Assembly: GCA_963719885.1 (NCBI GenBank)
Contig: CAVRDP010000004.1
Span: 103,015 to 167,014 of the forward strand
DNA: 64,000 nt
Direction of reading: 5' to 3'
DNA from: JANXQG01 sp963719885
GTDB taxonomy: Bacteria; Planctomycetota; Planctomycetia; Pirellulales; Thermoguttaceae
A model generated the notes under the pieces. The model had not been told where the DNA came from and made no database searches. It saw nothing but the letters and a program-made list of their open reading frames with translations. Both the position numbers and the translations under genes were made by a program. Positions 1 to 8,000 of the stretch are shown piece by piece. Every line of letters begins with the position of its first letter. The stretch's first letter is position 1.

Positions 1-688
1 TGCCGCCGGCCACGTCGCGCTCGTCGAAGAGCGTGCAATCGTGGCCCCGCAGCAGCAGGTGCCAGGCGGCGGACAGGCCCGTGGGCCCGCCGCCGATAAT
101 CGCCACGTGGCGACCCGTGGGCGGCGCCTTGTCGGGCAGGTAGGGCGATGGTGAAGCCAGGTCCTGATCGGCGACGCAGCGTTCGATCTGGCCGATGGCC
201 ACCGGGGCATCAAACGTCTTGCGACGGCACGGCCGCTGGCAGGGCCGGTGGCATACGCGGCCCAAGGTCGCCGGCAGGGCCAAGTGCTGCTTGGCGATGG
301 CGATGGCGTCGGCAAAGCGGCCGGCGTGGACCTGCCGCAGCATGGCCGCGATGTCCGTATGCGCCGGGCAACTCTGGGAGCAGAGCGAGATGCAATCGCC
401 CACGTGGTCGCTGAGCAACAGTTCCACCGCGGCACGGCGAACCTCCTCGACCTCGGTGGTTTGCGACTCGACCTCCATGCCATCGACGACCTGCACGGCG
501 CAAGAGGGGACCATCTGACCAGTGCGCGACATTTTGACCGCACATACCAGGCATGAGGCCGAGGGCGGGCAGCCATTCTCGCCGAAGCAGATTGTGGGGA
601 TGTGGACCCCGATCTGGCGGGCGGCCGCCAGCACCGTGGCGCCGTCTGCAACCTCGACTGCTCGTCCATCGATCTTGATCGTCGGCAT
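1..688 (-). CDS. FAD-dependent NAD(P)H oxidoreductase, GltD-like with N-terminal [2Fe-2S] domain (partial)
   Basis: The gene starts at ATG 688 and runs off the left edge, so only the first 229 residues are visible. Residues 1-75 form a NuoG-type [2Fe-2S] ferredoxin domain with cysteines at about 34, 46, 49 and 63. Residues 95-155 carry the cysteine pattern of the GltD N-terminal 4Fe-4S domain (DCISLCSQSCPAH and CHRPCQRPCRR). The FAD dinucleotide-binding motif GGGPTGLSA then follows. This architecture is known from the diaphorase modules of hydrogenases, formate dehydrogenases and glutamate synthase-like enzymes. It lies downstream of the NuoEF fusion on the same strand, separated by an inverted-repeat element, so the two probably form one NAD(P)H-oxidising flavoprotein complex. 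The final electron acceptor cannot be judged here. Confidence 0.8.
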   Translation of the reverse strand, partial: MPTIKIDGRAVEVADGATVLAAARQIGVHIPTICFGENGCPPSASCLVCAVKMSRTGQMVPSCAVQVVDGMEVESQTTEVEEVRRAAVELLLSDHVGDCISLCSQSCPAHTDIAAMLRQVHAGRFADAIAIAKQHLALPATLGRVCHRPCQRPCRRKTFDAPVAIGQIERCVADQDLASPSPYLPDKAPPTGRHVAIIGGGPTGLSAAWHLLLRGHDCTLFDERDVAGG

Positions 689-729
689 GTTGGGATCTCG
701 CGAACAATGAATTACACAGTTTTTATACG

Positions 730-836
730 GGGTGGCATGCCTTCACGCACAGCGGGTAGGCATGTTGCACCAGCCAACAAACATGCCTACCCGCCGACCA
801 TGAGTACATGGTGCCCGGCGTGAAGGCATGCCACCC
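730..836. repeat. Nested inverted-repeat element
   Basis: A 107-bp element with perfect 19-bp outer arms (730-748 and 818-836, beginning GGGTGGCATGCC). It contains a second palindrome (754-766 with 780-792, GGGTAGGCATGTT) and one copy of the 16-bp ACCATG dyad (797-812). It fills the gap between the NuoEF and GltD-like genes. A longer relative with the same outer arm lies at 20655-20864. Confidence 0.9.
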
Positions 837-859
837 ATCGATCTTGATCGTCGGCATGC

Positions 860-3208
860 TTAGTTCACCTTTACCGCCTGCGCCGGGCAGACTTGCCGGC
901 AGGCATCGCAACGCGTACAAAGGGCCGGGTCGATGCGGTGCTTCGTATAGGGCGACCAACCGATGGCCCCCACGGGACAGTGCTGGGCGCACACGGTACA
1001 CCCGGTGCAGTTGTCCTGAATCTCGTAGCGGATCAGGTTCTTGCAGACGCCGGCCGGGCAGCGGCCTTGGAGGTGAGCCTCGTACTCGTCGCGGAAATAC
1101 CGCAAGCTGGTGATCACGGGGTTCGGCGCCGTCTTGCCCAGCCCGCACTGGCTGGCCGACTTGACCAGCCCGCTCAGCCGCTGGAGTTCCTCCAGGTCGC
1201 CCTCCTGCCCGGCGCCTTCTGTGAGCCGTTCGAGGATGTCCTGCAGCCGTCGCGTACCGACGCAGCAGAAGGTGCAGCGCCCGCAGGACTCGTGCTGGCA
1301 AAAGCTGAGGAAATACTTGGCAATGTCCACCATGCAGTCGCCGTCGTCCAGCACGACCAGCCCGCCGGAACCCATGATCGCGCCCTTCTCCACCAGCGAC
1401 TCATAGTCGATGGGCGTATCGATCAACGACTCGGGCAGGCAGCCGCCGGAGGGTCCGCCGATGAGGACGGCCTTGAAGCGGCGGCCGCCGGCGATGCCGC
1501 CGCCGATGTCCTCGACGACCTGGCGGATGGTGATGCCCATGGGCACCTCGATCAGCCCGCCGCGGACCGTCTTGCCGGCCAGGGCGAAGACCTTGGTCCC
1601 TTTGCTCTTCGCCGTGCCGTGCTGGGCGAATGCCGCCGCGCCATTGCGGAAGATCCAGGGCAGGTTGGCGAAGGTCTCGACGTTGTTGATGAGCGTGGGG
1701 CGGCCGAACAAGCCGCTCTGGGCCGGATAAGGCGGGCGAAGGCGGGGGATGCCGCGGCGTCCCTCGATCGATTCCAAGAGCGCCGTTTCCTCGCCGCAGA
1801 CGAAGGCCCCGGCCCCCTCGAAAACGTCAAAATCGAGCTCCAACGGATGCCCTGCCGCCAGGCTGCCGAACAAGTTGCGTTGCCGCAGGCGGTCCAGGGC
1901 CTCGTGCATCCGCTGGACCGCGAAGGGGTATTCCGCCCGCACGTAGACGATGGCCTTCGCGGCGCCCACGGCGTAAGCCGCGATGGACATGCCCTCGATG
2001 ATCCGGTAGGGGAACGATTCCATGAGCATGCGGTCCATGAAGGCCCCCGGATCGCCTTCGTCGCCGTTGCAAATCACGTACTTGGACGGACCCGGCGCCT
2101 GGCGGACGATGCCCCACTTCACGCCGGTGGGAAAACCGGCCCCGCCGCGCCCCCGCAGCCCGCTCTGGCGGACTTCCTCGACCACTTCTGCCGGCTGCAT
2201 CTTCTCCAGGCAACGGGCCAGCGCGGTGAAACCGCCGCGGGCCAGGTATTCATCCAGGTCCAAGGGGTCGCTGGCGCCGAAGTGTTCGGTGGCGATATGG
2301 ATCTGCGGCCCGAAGAAGGCCGCTACGTCCGGCTCCAGGGGACCCACGGCGCGGGTCTGCGGCGAGATGGCCGGGGTATCGTCCAAGAGGCGATCGAGGG
2401 CGTGCGTGAAGAAGCGTCGCAGCCGCGTGGCGACCCGCTGCGGGCGAAAATGCCGCGCGACGAGGGCCGCGGCCGCCGTTTCGGTGACGTTCGCGTAGAC
2501 TTTGGATGGCCCGCCGGGGACTTCGATTTCGATCGTCGGGGCCTGTTCGCACATCAGCCCGCAGGCCACCCGCTTGATGCGGACTGGCACGTGGCTCTCG
2601 CGGAGGGCGTGTTCCATGGAGCGGAACGTTCGGTCGCAGCCGCGTGCCAGGCAGCAGGAATCGAGACAGATCCTGATCTGGCCTTGGGACTGGCCACCGG
2701 CGACCAGCCCCAGCCCGGCGAGCGGTTGGCCGTGGCCGTGACGGGCCTGGATCTGGCGAATCAAGTGGGGGATGCCGTCGGTGGTCTGCGGGCCGTAGAC
2801 GTCGTCTCCGCAGCGGACCACCGGCGCCAGCGTGCAGCAGCCGATGCAGAAGACCTTCTCGACGGTATATTCCCCCGTGGCGTCGGTATCGTCGTTGCCG
2901 CTGATCTTGAAATAGTCGCGGAGCACGTCATAGACCCGCTCGGCGCCCTTGACGTGGCAGGCGGTGCCGTTGCAGACGCTGATCAGGTTCCGCCCCACCG
3001 GGCGGTGGCGGAACTGCGAGTAGAACGTCGAGACGCTGGCGATCTGCGCCAGGGTAATGTCACTCTCTTGGGCCACCCGTCGCAGGGCTTCCCCGGGCAG
3101 GTAGCGGTAATGACGCTGCAAGACCTGCAACACGGGCAGAATCCTGTCCGGATTCCGTCCCACACGGTCGAGCGTTTGATCGACAAAGGCGAGGTCGAGT
3201 TCCATCAT
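860..3208 (-). CDS. Fused NuoE/NuoF-type NADH dehydrogenase (diaphorase) subunit
   Basis: About 782 residues with five modules. First is a NuoE thioredoxin-like [2Fe-2S] domain (CNGTACHVKG and CIGCC). A second thioredoxin-like [2Fe-2S] segment follows (ICLDSCCLARGCD). The NuoF core has the NADH/FMN loop GRGGAGFPTG and GDEGDPGAFMDR. A 4Fe-4S site (ESCGRCTFCCVGTRR) precedes two C-terminal 4Fe-4S ferredoxin motifs (CTGCTVCAQHCP and CTRCDACRQVCP). The order matches HndA/HndC or HymA/HymB-type diaphorase subunits fused into one chain. ATG 3208 is preferred for its upstream GAAAG. ATG 3235 is also possible. ATG 3349 lies inside a repeat and is unlikely. The gene follows arsEFG on the same strand with a 215-bp gap and precedes the GltD-like gene. 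Function beyond NADH:acceptor electron transfer is inferred. Confidence 0.85.
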   Translation of the reverse strand: MMELDLAFVDQTLDRVGRNPDRILPVLQVLQRHYRYLPGEALRRVAQESDITLAQIASVSTFYSQFRHRPVGRNLISVCNGTACHVKGAERVYDVLRDYFKISGNDDTDATGEYTVEKVFCIGCCTLAPVVRCGDDVYGPQTTDGIPHLIRQIQARHGHGQPLAGLGLVAGGQSQGQIRICLDSCCLARGCDRTFRSMEHALRESHVPVRIKRVACGLMCEQAPTIEIEVPGGPSKVYANVTETAAAALVARHFRPQRVATRLRRFFTHALDRLLDDTPAISPQTRAVGPLEPDVAAFFGPQIHIATEHFGASDPLDLDEYLARGGFTALARCLEKMQPAEVVEEVRQSGLRGRGGAGFPTGVKWGIVRQAPGPSKYVICNGDEGDPGAFMDRMLMESFPYRIIEGMSIAAYAVGAAKAIVYVRAEYPFAVQRMHEALDRLRQRNLFGSLAAGHPLELDFDVFEGAGAFVCGEETALLESIEGRRGIPRLRPPYPAQSGLFGRPTLINNVETFANLPWIFRNGAAAFAQHGTAKSKGTKVFALAGKTVRGGLIEVPMGITIRQVVEDIGGGIAGGRRFKAVLIGGPSGGCLPESLIDTPIDYESLVEKGAIMGSGGLVVLDDGDCMVDIAKYFLSFCQHESCGRCTFCCVGTRRLQDILERLTEGAGQEGDLEELQRLSGLVKSASQCGLGKTAPNPVITSLRYFRDEYEAHLQGRCPAGVCKNLIRYEIQDNCTGCTVCAQHCPVGAIGWSPYTKHRIDPALCTRCDACRQVCPAQAVKVN

Positions 3209-3344
3209 TGTGCTTTCACGCGTCGGTTCTGCCATGGACACGTTCGATTCTAGACGATCCGGCGGCATGTGTAAAGAAAGGCGAACTTGGAAGCCATAAA
3301 AGAACAATAACTTGTGCAAATCCTCATGTGGGGCGGGCTCGGGC

Positions 3345-3360
3345 ACCATGTTCTCATGGT
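3345..3360 (+). repeat. ACCATG dyad, variant copy
   Basis: Reads ACCATGTTCTCATGGT, with intact 6-bp arms and loop TTCT in place of TACN. It lies between arsG and the NuoEF gene and is preceded by the usual GGGC. Confidence 0.8.
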
Positions 3361-3423
3361 TTGCCTCGTGCCCATCACGTTCCGCCGTGATGAAAGAGCA
3401 TTACGGAGAACACGCTGAGTACG

Positions 3424-4119
3424 TTAGAACGGCAACACCTCGAAGTCGAACGCCAGCGCATAGTAAATACCTACCGCCAGCAACACTCCGCCGGCCACCC
3501 GGTTCAGCCAGCATTGCACCTGCTGCGTGCGATGCAGGGCCGTACCCAGCCAGCCTGAGCCGAGCCCCAGCAGAATTGCAAAAGCGAGTACCGGCAGGGC
3601 CGCGCCCAAGGCGTAGATCGCCGGATATAGCACGTGCGATCCACCGCCTGTGGCAATCGCTAGCAAGTCCACGAAGAAGATCGTGGCCGACACGGGACAG
3701 AAGCCCAGGGCCAACACAATCCCCAGAGGCAGGGCGCTCCACGCTCCCCAGGCGGCGATCCGTGATTGCCACTTCGGTCCGACCGCCACCCCCGGCAAAC
3801 GGAAGTGAATCAGGTCCAGGAGGACCATTGCGGTCAGAATCCAAACCGGCCCAAGGATCTGATTGACGTGTTGTTGCAAGAACACGGACAATCGCCAGGC
3901 CGAGGCAATGCCGTTGAGGACCAGCAGGGCAAGAATGACGTAGGCGATCATTTGTCCCGCGGCGTAAAGCAGCGCGGCGAATAGTGCGCTGCGGGGTGAA
4001 CCGGCCCGCCGTCCCAGGTAGGAAACGGCGGCCAGGTTGGCCGTCATCGGGCAGGGCTGGATCGCGGTCCACAGGCCCAAGCCGAAGGCCATCGTGGCAG
4101 ATGGGTCGTGGAGGTTCAT
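3424..4119 (-). CDS. arsG: ArsG-family (CcdA-like) permease
   Basis: A 231-residue integral membrane protein of about six hydrophobic segments, similar to the DsbD/CcdA transmembrane family. The N-terminal segment has the characteristic IQPCPMTANLAAVSYLGRR stretch, and GFCPVSAT lies in the middle. Proteins of this subfamily downstream of ArsE- and ArsF-like genes are assigned as exporters of aromatic aminobenzylarsenicals. Its start codon overlaps the arsF stop as ATGA (4116-4119), which shows translational coupling. The alternative is a generic CcdA-type redox membrane protein serving the thioredoxin-like ArsE, since sequence alone does not fix the substrate. Confidence 0.72.
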   Translation of the reverse strand: MNLHDPSATMAFGLGLWTAIQPCPMTANLAAVSYLGRRAGSPRSALFAALLYAAGQMIAYVILALLVLNGIASAWRLSVFLQQHVNQILGPVWILTAMVLLDLIHFRLPGVAVGPKWQSRIAAWGAWSALPLGIVLALGFCPVSATIFFVDLLAIATGGGSHVLYPAIYALGAALPVLAFAILLGLGSGWLGTALHRTQQVQCWLNRVAGGVLLAVGIYYALAFDFEVLPF

Positions 4120-4583
4120 GGCCCTTCCTTTCGGAACGTGTGGATCGCTTCGTCCAGGTATCGGGCGAGGGCCTTTCGGTCGCCGGTCATGTTCCACGTC
4201 TCCGGCAGGGCTGTCCAACGCTTGGGACGCCCGTCGCGAAACTCCACGAGCACAACGCCGCCGGTGAGCAGTTGGTAGTCGGTGAGGAAATGTTCGTTGC
4301 CCGGCGTTTGGTAGTCGATCGCCTGCCACTCGATGCGGCCGTCGGCAGCTTCGGCGGCAAAACGTTCGTTGACGACCTCGCGCGAGCAGGCCTCCAGCGT
4401 CCGGCAGGCGGGACAACGCACCTTGCCGCGGAAGTAGTAGACCACCAGGGCATCGGGCCGCGGTGGGGCAGCGTCGGCGGTTGTCACACGGTGCTTGGCC
4501 GTGAAGTGCCGCACGATCGGCATCGCAAGGCTCGCGGCCACGAAAAGCAGCAGTCCGGCGGTGAGGGCTGTCTTGATTGTCAT
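4116..4583 (-). CDS. arsF: ArsF-family thioredoxin-like protein
   Basis: 155 residues: an N-terminal hydrophobic anchor, then a thioredoxin-like domain with VRCPACRTLE (CxxC), YQTPGNEHFLTDY and a conserved VVLVEFRDG strand. This is the pattern of proteins named nitrophenyl-compound nitroreductase subunit ArsF. With ArsE it is thought to reduce nitroaromatic arsenicals to amino forms that ArsG exports. Both ends overlap neighbours as ATGA: 4580-4583 with arsE and 4116-4119 with arsG. The domain probably faces the periplasm. Confidence 0.72.
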   Translation of the reverse strand: MTIKTALTAGLLLFVAASLAMPIVRHFTAKHRVTTADAAPPRPDALVVYYFRGKVRCPACRTLEACSREVVNERFAAEAADGRIEWQAIDYQTPGNEHFLTDYQLLTGGVVLVEFRDGRPKRWTALPETWNMTGDRKALARYLDEAIHTFRKEGP

Positions 4584-4843
4584 GGCCCGGGAGGATTGGC
4601 GTAGAAGTGACGTTGCAAAAGTTCCTCGATCTGCTCGATCGATCGATGCCGTCCCACCAGGCAGACTTGGCGGTCGATCACCAGGGCTGGAGTGAGCAGC
4701 ACGTCCATGGCGATGATCCGGCCGATTTCCGTAACATGTTCGACGGCGGCCGCAATGCCCAGCCGCCGCAGGGCCGTTTCCACGTCGGCTTTCAGTTGCC
4801 GGCATTCCGGGCAGCCGGGGCCTAATACTTGGATCGATTGCAT
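4580..4843 (-). CDS. arsE: Small thioredoxin/glutaredoxin-like protein (TM0996/MTH895 type)
   Basis: 87 residues with an N-terminal CPEC redox motif, a TPALVID cis-proline strand and no signal peptide. It belongs to the short archaeal-type thioredoxins that precede arsF-like and permease genes. ATG 4843 (MQSIQVLG) is chosen because it gives the canonical beta-strand-CxxC spacing; upstream in-frame residues look non-coding. It is the first gene of a three-gene operon with two ATGA overlaps. Annotation as ArsE rests mainly on this context. Confidence 0.7.
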   Translation of the reverse strand: MQSIQVLGPGCPECRQLKADVETALRRLGIAAAVEHVTEIGRIIAMDVLLTPALVIDRQVCLVGRHRSIEQIEELLQRHFYANPPGP

Positions 4844-4912
4844 GAGCGTTTTCGCCGGGGAGTTTACTTTCAGTTTAGATGGTATCGTAAAGGGTGGCAA
4901 TCGAAAAAAGAC

Positions 4913-4941
4913 TTGACATCGGTTCGCAGGCGCATTATCTA
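4913..4941 (+). promoter_or_regulatory. Sigma70-type promoter
   Basis: TTGACA at 4913-4918, a 17-bp spacer and TATCTA at 4936-4941. It sits about 40 bp upstream of the GTG that opens the SGNH hydrolase signal peptide, and divergent from the ars operon. Confidence 0.6.
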
Positions 4942-4983
4942 AGCGGTGTACTTCCCTTACCTCGATTCGCCGGAGAGATTACC

Positions 4984-6088
4984 GTGAAGAAGTTCCGCAT
5001 CGCGTGTTGGACCGTCTTGGCCCTCCTATGCCTGGGTAACATTGCCGTCCTTGCCCGGGCCGACCGTGCGGCAGCCGGTCCGTCCGAGCCCTTACCGTCC
5101 AAGCCCTCACCCCCTGCCCCTCTCCCCGGGCACCATGTACCCATGGTCGTGGTCGCAGGAGAGGGGAGTACAAGCGCAACTCTTGGCAAAGGATCTTGCC
5201 GGCAAGCGGATCTTGGTCCTGGGTGACAGCATCACGCAGGGCGGAAGCTACGTGAGCTTCCTCGAATACTATCTCGACAAGCGGCATCCCGACGAGAAGT
5301 TCGATATCGTCAGCATCGGCCTGGCCAGCGAGACAACGTCCGGCCTCTCCGAACCGGGACACCCCTTTCCGCGGCCTTGTGTTCACGAGCGGCTGGGGCG
5401 GGCGCTGGCAAAGGTCAAACCGCAGGTGCTGCTGGCCTGCTACGGCATGAACGACGGCATCTACCATCCGCAGAGCCCCGAGCGGATGAAGGCCTTTCAA
5501 GACGGCGTCATGCGGCTGATCAAGACGGCCCAGGGGCATGGGGTCGGGCAGATTGTGTGGCTCACGCCGCCGGTCTTCGATGCCACCGCGTTTCATGGAA
5601 ACGTGATGAAAGAAGGTGAAGCATGGAGCTGGTTTCGACCATACATCAAGTATGACGACGTACTGGCCGACTACGCCCGCTGGATCATGTCGTTGCGGAT
5701 CCAAGGTGTTGCGACCGTCGATCTGCATACGGCGATGGCAACCGCCCTGGCCGAGCGACGGAAGGCCGATCCCGCCTATCGTTTCGCTGGCGATGGCGTT
5801 CATCCCGGCGACCTCGGCCACTTGATCATGGCGCAGGCGGTGCTCAAGGGCCTTGGCGAGAGGCTGCCGGACGGCAAGCCGGAAGACGAACTGAAACGGA
5901 TCGAGGCCGACCCGCTATATCGACTCGTGCAGCAACATCGCACGCTGCGCTCGAACGACTGGTTGCCGTACGTCGGTTACACCCGCGACGGCACTTTCCG
6001 CCGCGATTCGATCGACGATACGGAGAAGAAAGCCAGCGAACTGCAGGAGAAGATCGATCGCTCGCGGCATCAGTCCCGGGGAATCTGA
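4984..6088 (+). CDS. Secreted SGNH/GDSL-family hydrolase (frameshifted by a repeat insertion)
   Basis: The signal peptide is read from GTG 4984 (VKKFRIACWTVLALLCLG). The catalytic domain is in another frame: nucleophile block GDSITQGG (about 5222), YGMNDGIY (block III) and DGVHPGDLGH (block V, Asp-His). Between them lies a GC-rich palindrome at about 5098-5170 carrying an ACCATG dyad, and the frame changes there. Either the repeat disrupted export, or a base is missing in this GC-rich hairpin. The catalytic frame alone is open from 5042 to 6088. The family hydrolyses ester bonds of carbohydrate acetyl groups or lipids; the substrate is unknown. The tail after the hydrolase core (about 5880-6088) is polar. 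Confidence 0.7.
5098..5170 (+). repeat. GC-rich REP-like palindrome with nested ACCATG dyad
   Basis: The CCCCTCTCC / GGAGAGGGG arms are separated by a segment that includes ACCATGTACCCATGGT (5132-5147). The surrounding CCCTCACCCC is shared with the palindromes at 33.8, 38.7-38.8 and 48.2 kb. Confidence 0.8.
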
Positions 6089-6229
6089 CTATAGGTTCGG
6101 TATGCGGCGAGTAATTACTGTTTTCCAAGGTGAAGAAAAAAGCCGCTGCGCGGCAGAAGAAAACCGGCAATGAATTGCCGATTCCAAAGTGAAGAAAAGC
6201 GATAATGAATGACCGCACTCTAAAGGGGG

Positions 6230-6258
6230 TTGACATTGCGGTCAGGGCGGGTTATGAC
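6230..6258 (+). promoter_or_regulatory. Sigma70-type promoter
   Basis: TTGACA at 6230-6235, a 17-bp spacer and TATGAC at 6253-6258, about 30 bp upstream of ATG 6289. This placement supports 6289 rather than the more upstream ATG 6205 as the start of the PQQ-propeller gene. Confidence 0.6.
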
Positions 6259-6288
6259 AGAGGTATCCTACCACGAGACGTTCCGCTC

Positions 6289-7998
6289 ATGTCGAATCCC
6301 TCCCCGCCAAGGCTGCTGAAGTACGGCAGCACCCTGCTGCCGATGCTCTTGGCGATGATGGGCCTCTTGCTTGTGGTCCGCTGGGTCCGGTCCGGTCCCG
6401 CCGTACCGATCGTATGTCGTGTGCCGGGCCTCGATCAGGTCCCGGCCGATGCCTTGACCCCGGCCGCGGCCGCGGCGGCCGTGCGGCCGGAACCGGGCGA
6501 ACCCGTTCCAGGTCCCGGCCGGCCTTCGGCGATCGCCGCCGCATGGCCGTGGTTCCGTGGCCCGGACCACGACGCGATCAACAAGGAAACGGTCCGGCTG
6601 GCGCGAACTTGGCCGGCCGCGGGCCCCAAGCGTCTATGGACTGTGCCGCTGGGCGACGGCTACGCGTCCGCGGCCGTCCGCGATGGACGCGTTTACGTGC
6701 TCGACCACGTTCACGATACGTCCAGCGATCTGCTCCGCAGCCTTTCCGCCGCGGACCGCGCCAGCTTGGCCCAAGCCCTGGTTGCCCCTCTCCCGAAGGG
6801 CCATGAGAGTATTGACGCGGCCCTGGCGCCGTTGTTTCCCGTCGGGGACCATACCGGCGGTTCGTCACGTCCCACCGTCTCGCAGTCGGACTACGACGCG
6901 CTGAAGCAGGCCATTATCGAACATTTGCTCCAGCACCATGACTTGCTGTTGCAATCTTTGCAAAGCGGCGCGATCGACGACATCGACCGATCGGCCGATA
7001 CGCTCCGCTGCCTGTCGTTGGACGATGGCCGCGAGATCTGGCGGAACGGTTACCGCGTGCTCGTCGCCCAAAGCCATGGCATGTCGCGGACCATTCCCGC
7101 CGTGGTGGGCGATTTTGTCATTACGCTGGGACCGAAGTGCCAACTCGCCTGTTGGGACGCCGCAACCGGCAAGGCCCGCTGGCTGATCGACCTCGTGCTG
7201 GAACACGGCGCGACCGTGCCGCCGTGGTATGCCGGGCAATGTCCCTTCATCGATACGAAGACCGACCGGCTGATCATCGCCCCCGGCGGCAAGGCCCTCA
7301 TATTGGCCGTCGATTACCGTACGGGCAAGGTCATCTGCCAAAGCCCCAATCCGCGGAAGTGGACGATGACCCACGTCTCGATCGTGCCGATGGAGTTCGC
7401 CGGCCGGCGGATGTACGTCTATTGCGGCAAGGGTGGCGTGGCCGGCATTGCGGCCGACACCGGCGAACTGCTCTGGGACAGCACCGAATGGCAGATCGCC
7501 ATGGCCACCTGTCCCTCGCCCGTCGTGGTCGGCGAGGGGCGGATCTTCTTCTGCGGCGGTTACAACGCCGGCGGCCTCATGCTGCAACTCAGGCAAGAGG
7601 AGGGCCGCATCGTGCCGCAGACGCTCTTCCGCCTTGCCGCCCGGCAGTTCGGTTCCGAGCAACAGACGCCGGTCCTCTGGCAGCAACACATTTATGCCGT
7701 GCGGCAGAAAGACCAGCAACTCGTCTGCATGGATCTCGACGGCAAGGAACTCTGGAACAGCGGGCGGGAGAAGTTTGGCTCGGGCCCGTACCTGATTGCC
7801 GACGGACGGATTTACGTGCTCGACAACGACGGTGTGCTGTCCATGGCGGGGGCCTCGCCGGCGGGCTATCGTCGCCTTGCCCGGGCACAGGTGATTGAAG
7901 ACGGTTCCTGCAGTTGGGGCCCGATGGCCCTGGTGGCGGGACGGCTCATCGTGCGCGACAGTACGCGCATGGTATGCGTCGACGTGGCGGAGCACTAA
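6289..7998 (+). CDS. PQQ-type beta-propeller protein, membrane anchored
   Basis: 569 residues. A single N-terminal transmembrane helix (LLPMLLAMMGLLLVVRW) is followed by an alanine/proline-rich linker and a WPWFRGPDHD motif, the usual start of planctomycete PQQ-like propellers. Repeated blades follow, such as DGRVYVLD, CLSLDDGREIWRN, CWDAATGKARW and CMDLDGKELWN. A helical insert (about 6720-6960) interrupts the first blades. The fold is an eight-bladed pyrrolo-quinoline-quinone-like repeat; whether a cofactor binds cannot be told. It is first in an operon with an NHL propeller (2-bp gap) and two Fe-S proteins, so a periplasmic redox or scaffold role is likely. Confidence 0.8.
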   Translation: MSNPSPPRLLKYGSTLLPMLLAMMGLLLVVRWVRSGPAVPIVCRVPGLDQVPADALTPAAAAAAVRPEPGEPVPGPGRPSAIAAAWPWFRGPDHDAINKETVRLARTWPAAGPKRLWTVPLGDGYASAAVRDGRVYVLDHVHDTSSDLLRSLSAADRASLAQALVAPLPKGHESIDAALAPLFPVGDHTGGSSRPTVSQSDYDALKQAIIEHLLQHHDLLLQSLQSGAIDDIDRSADTLRCLSLDDGREIWRNGYRVLVAQSHGMSRTIPAVVGDFVITLGPKCQLACWDAATGKARWLIDLVLEHGATVPPWYAGQCPFIDTKTDRLIIAPGGKALILAVDYRTGKVICQSPNPRKWTMTHVSIVPMEFAGRRMYVYCGKGGVAGIAADTGELLWDSTEWQIAMATCPSPVVVGEGRIFFCGGYNAGGLMLQLRQEEGRIVPQTLFRLAARQFGSEQQTPVLWQQHIYAVRQKDQQLVCMDLDGKELWNSGREKFGSGPYLIADGRIYVLDNDGVLSMAGASPAGYRRLARAQVIEDGSCSWGPMALVAGRLIVRDSTRMVCVDVAEH

Positions 7999-8000
7999 TC

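Noticed and set aside
893..3253. A 786-codon open frame on the plus strand
   Set aside because: It is antisense to the NuoEF fusion, which has many conserved Fe-S and flavin motifs; high-GC third positions keep the opposite strand open.
3211..3349. Upstream ATG 3349 as start of the NuoEF gene
   Set aside because: It lies inside the ACCATG dyad repeat and the extra residues do not resemble NuoE.
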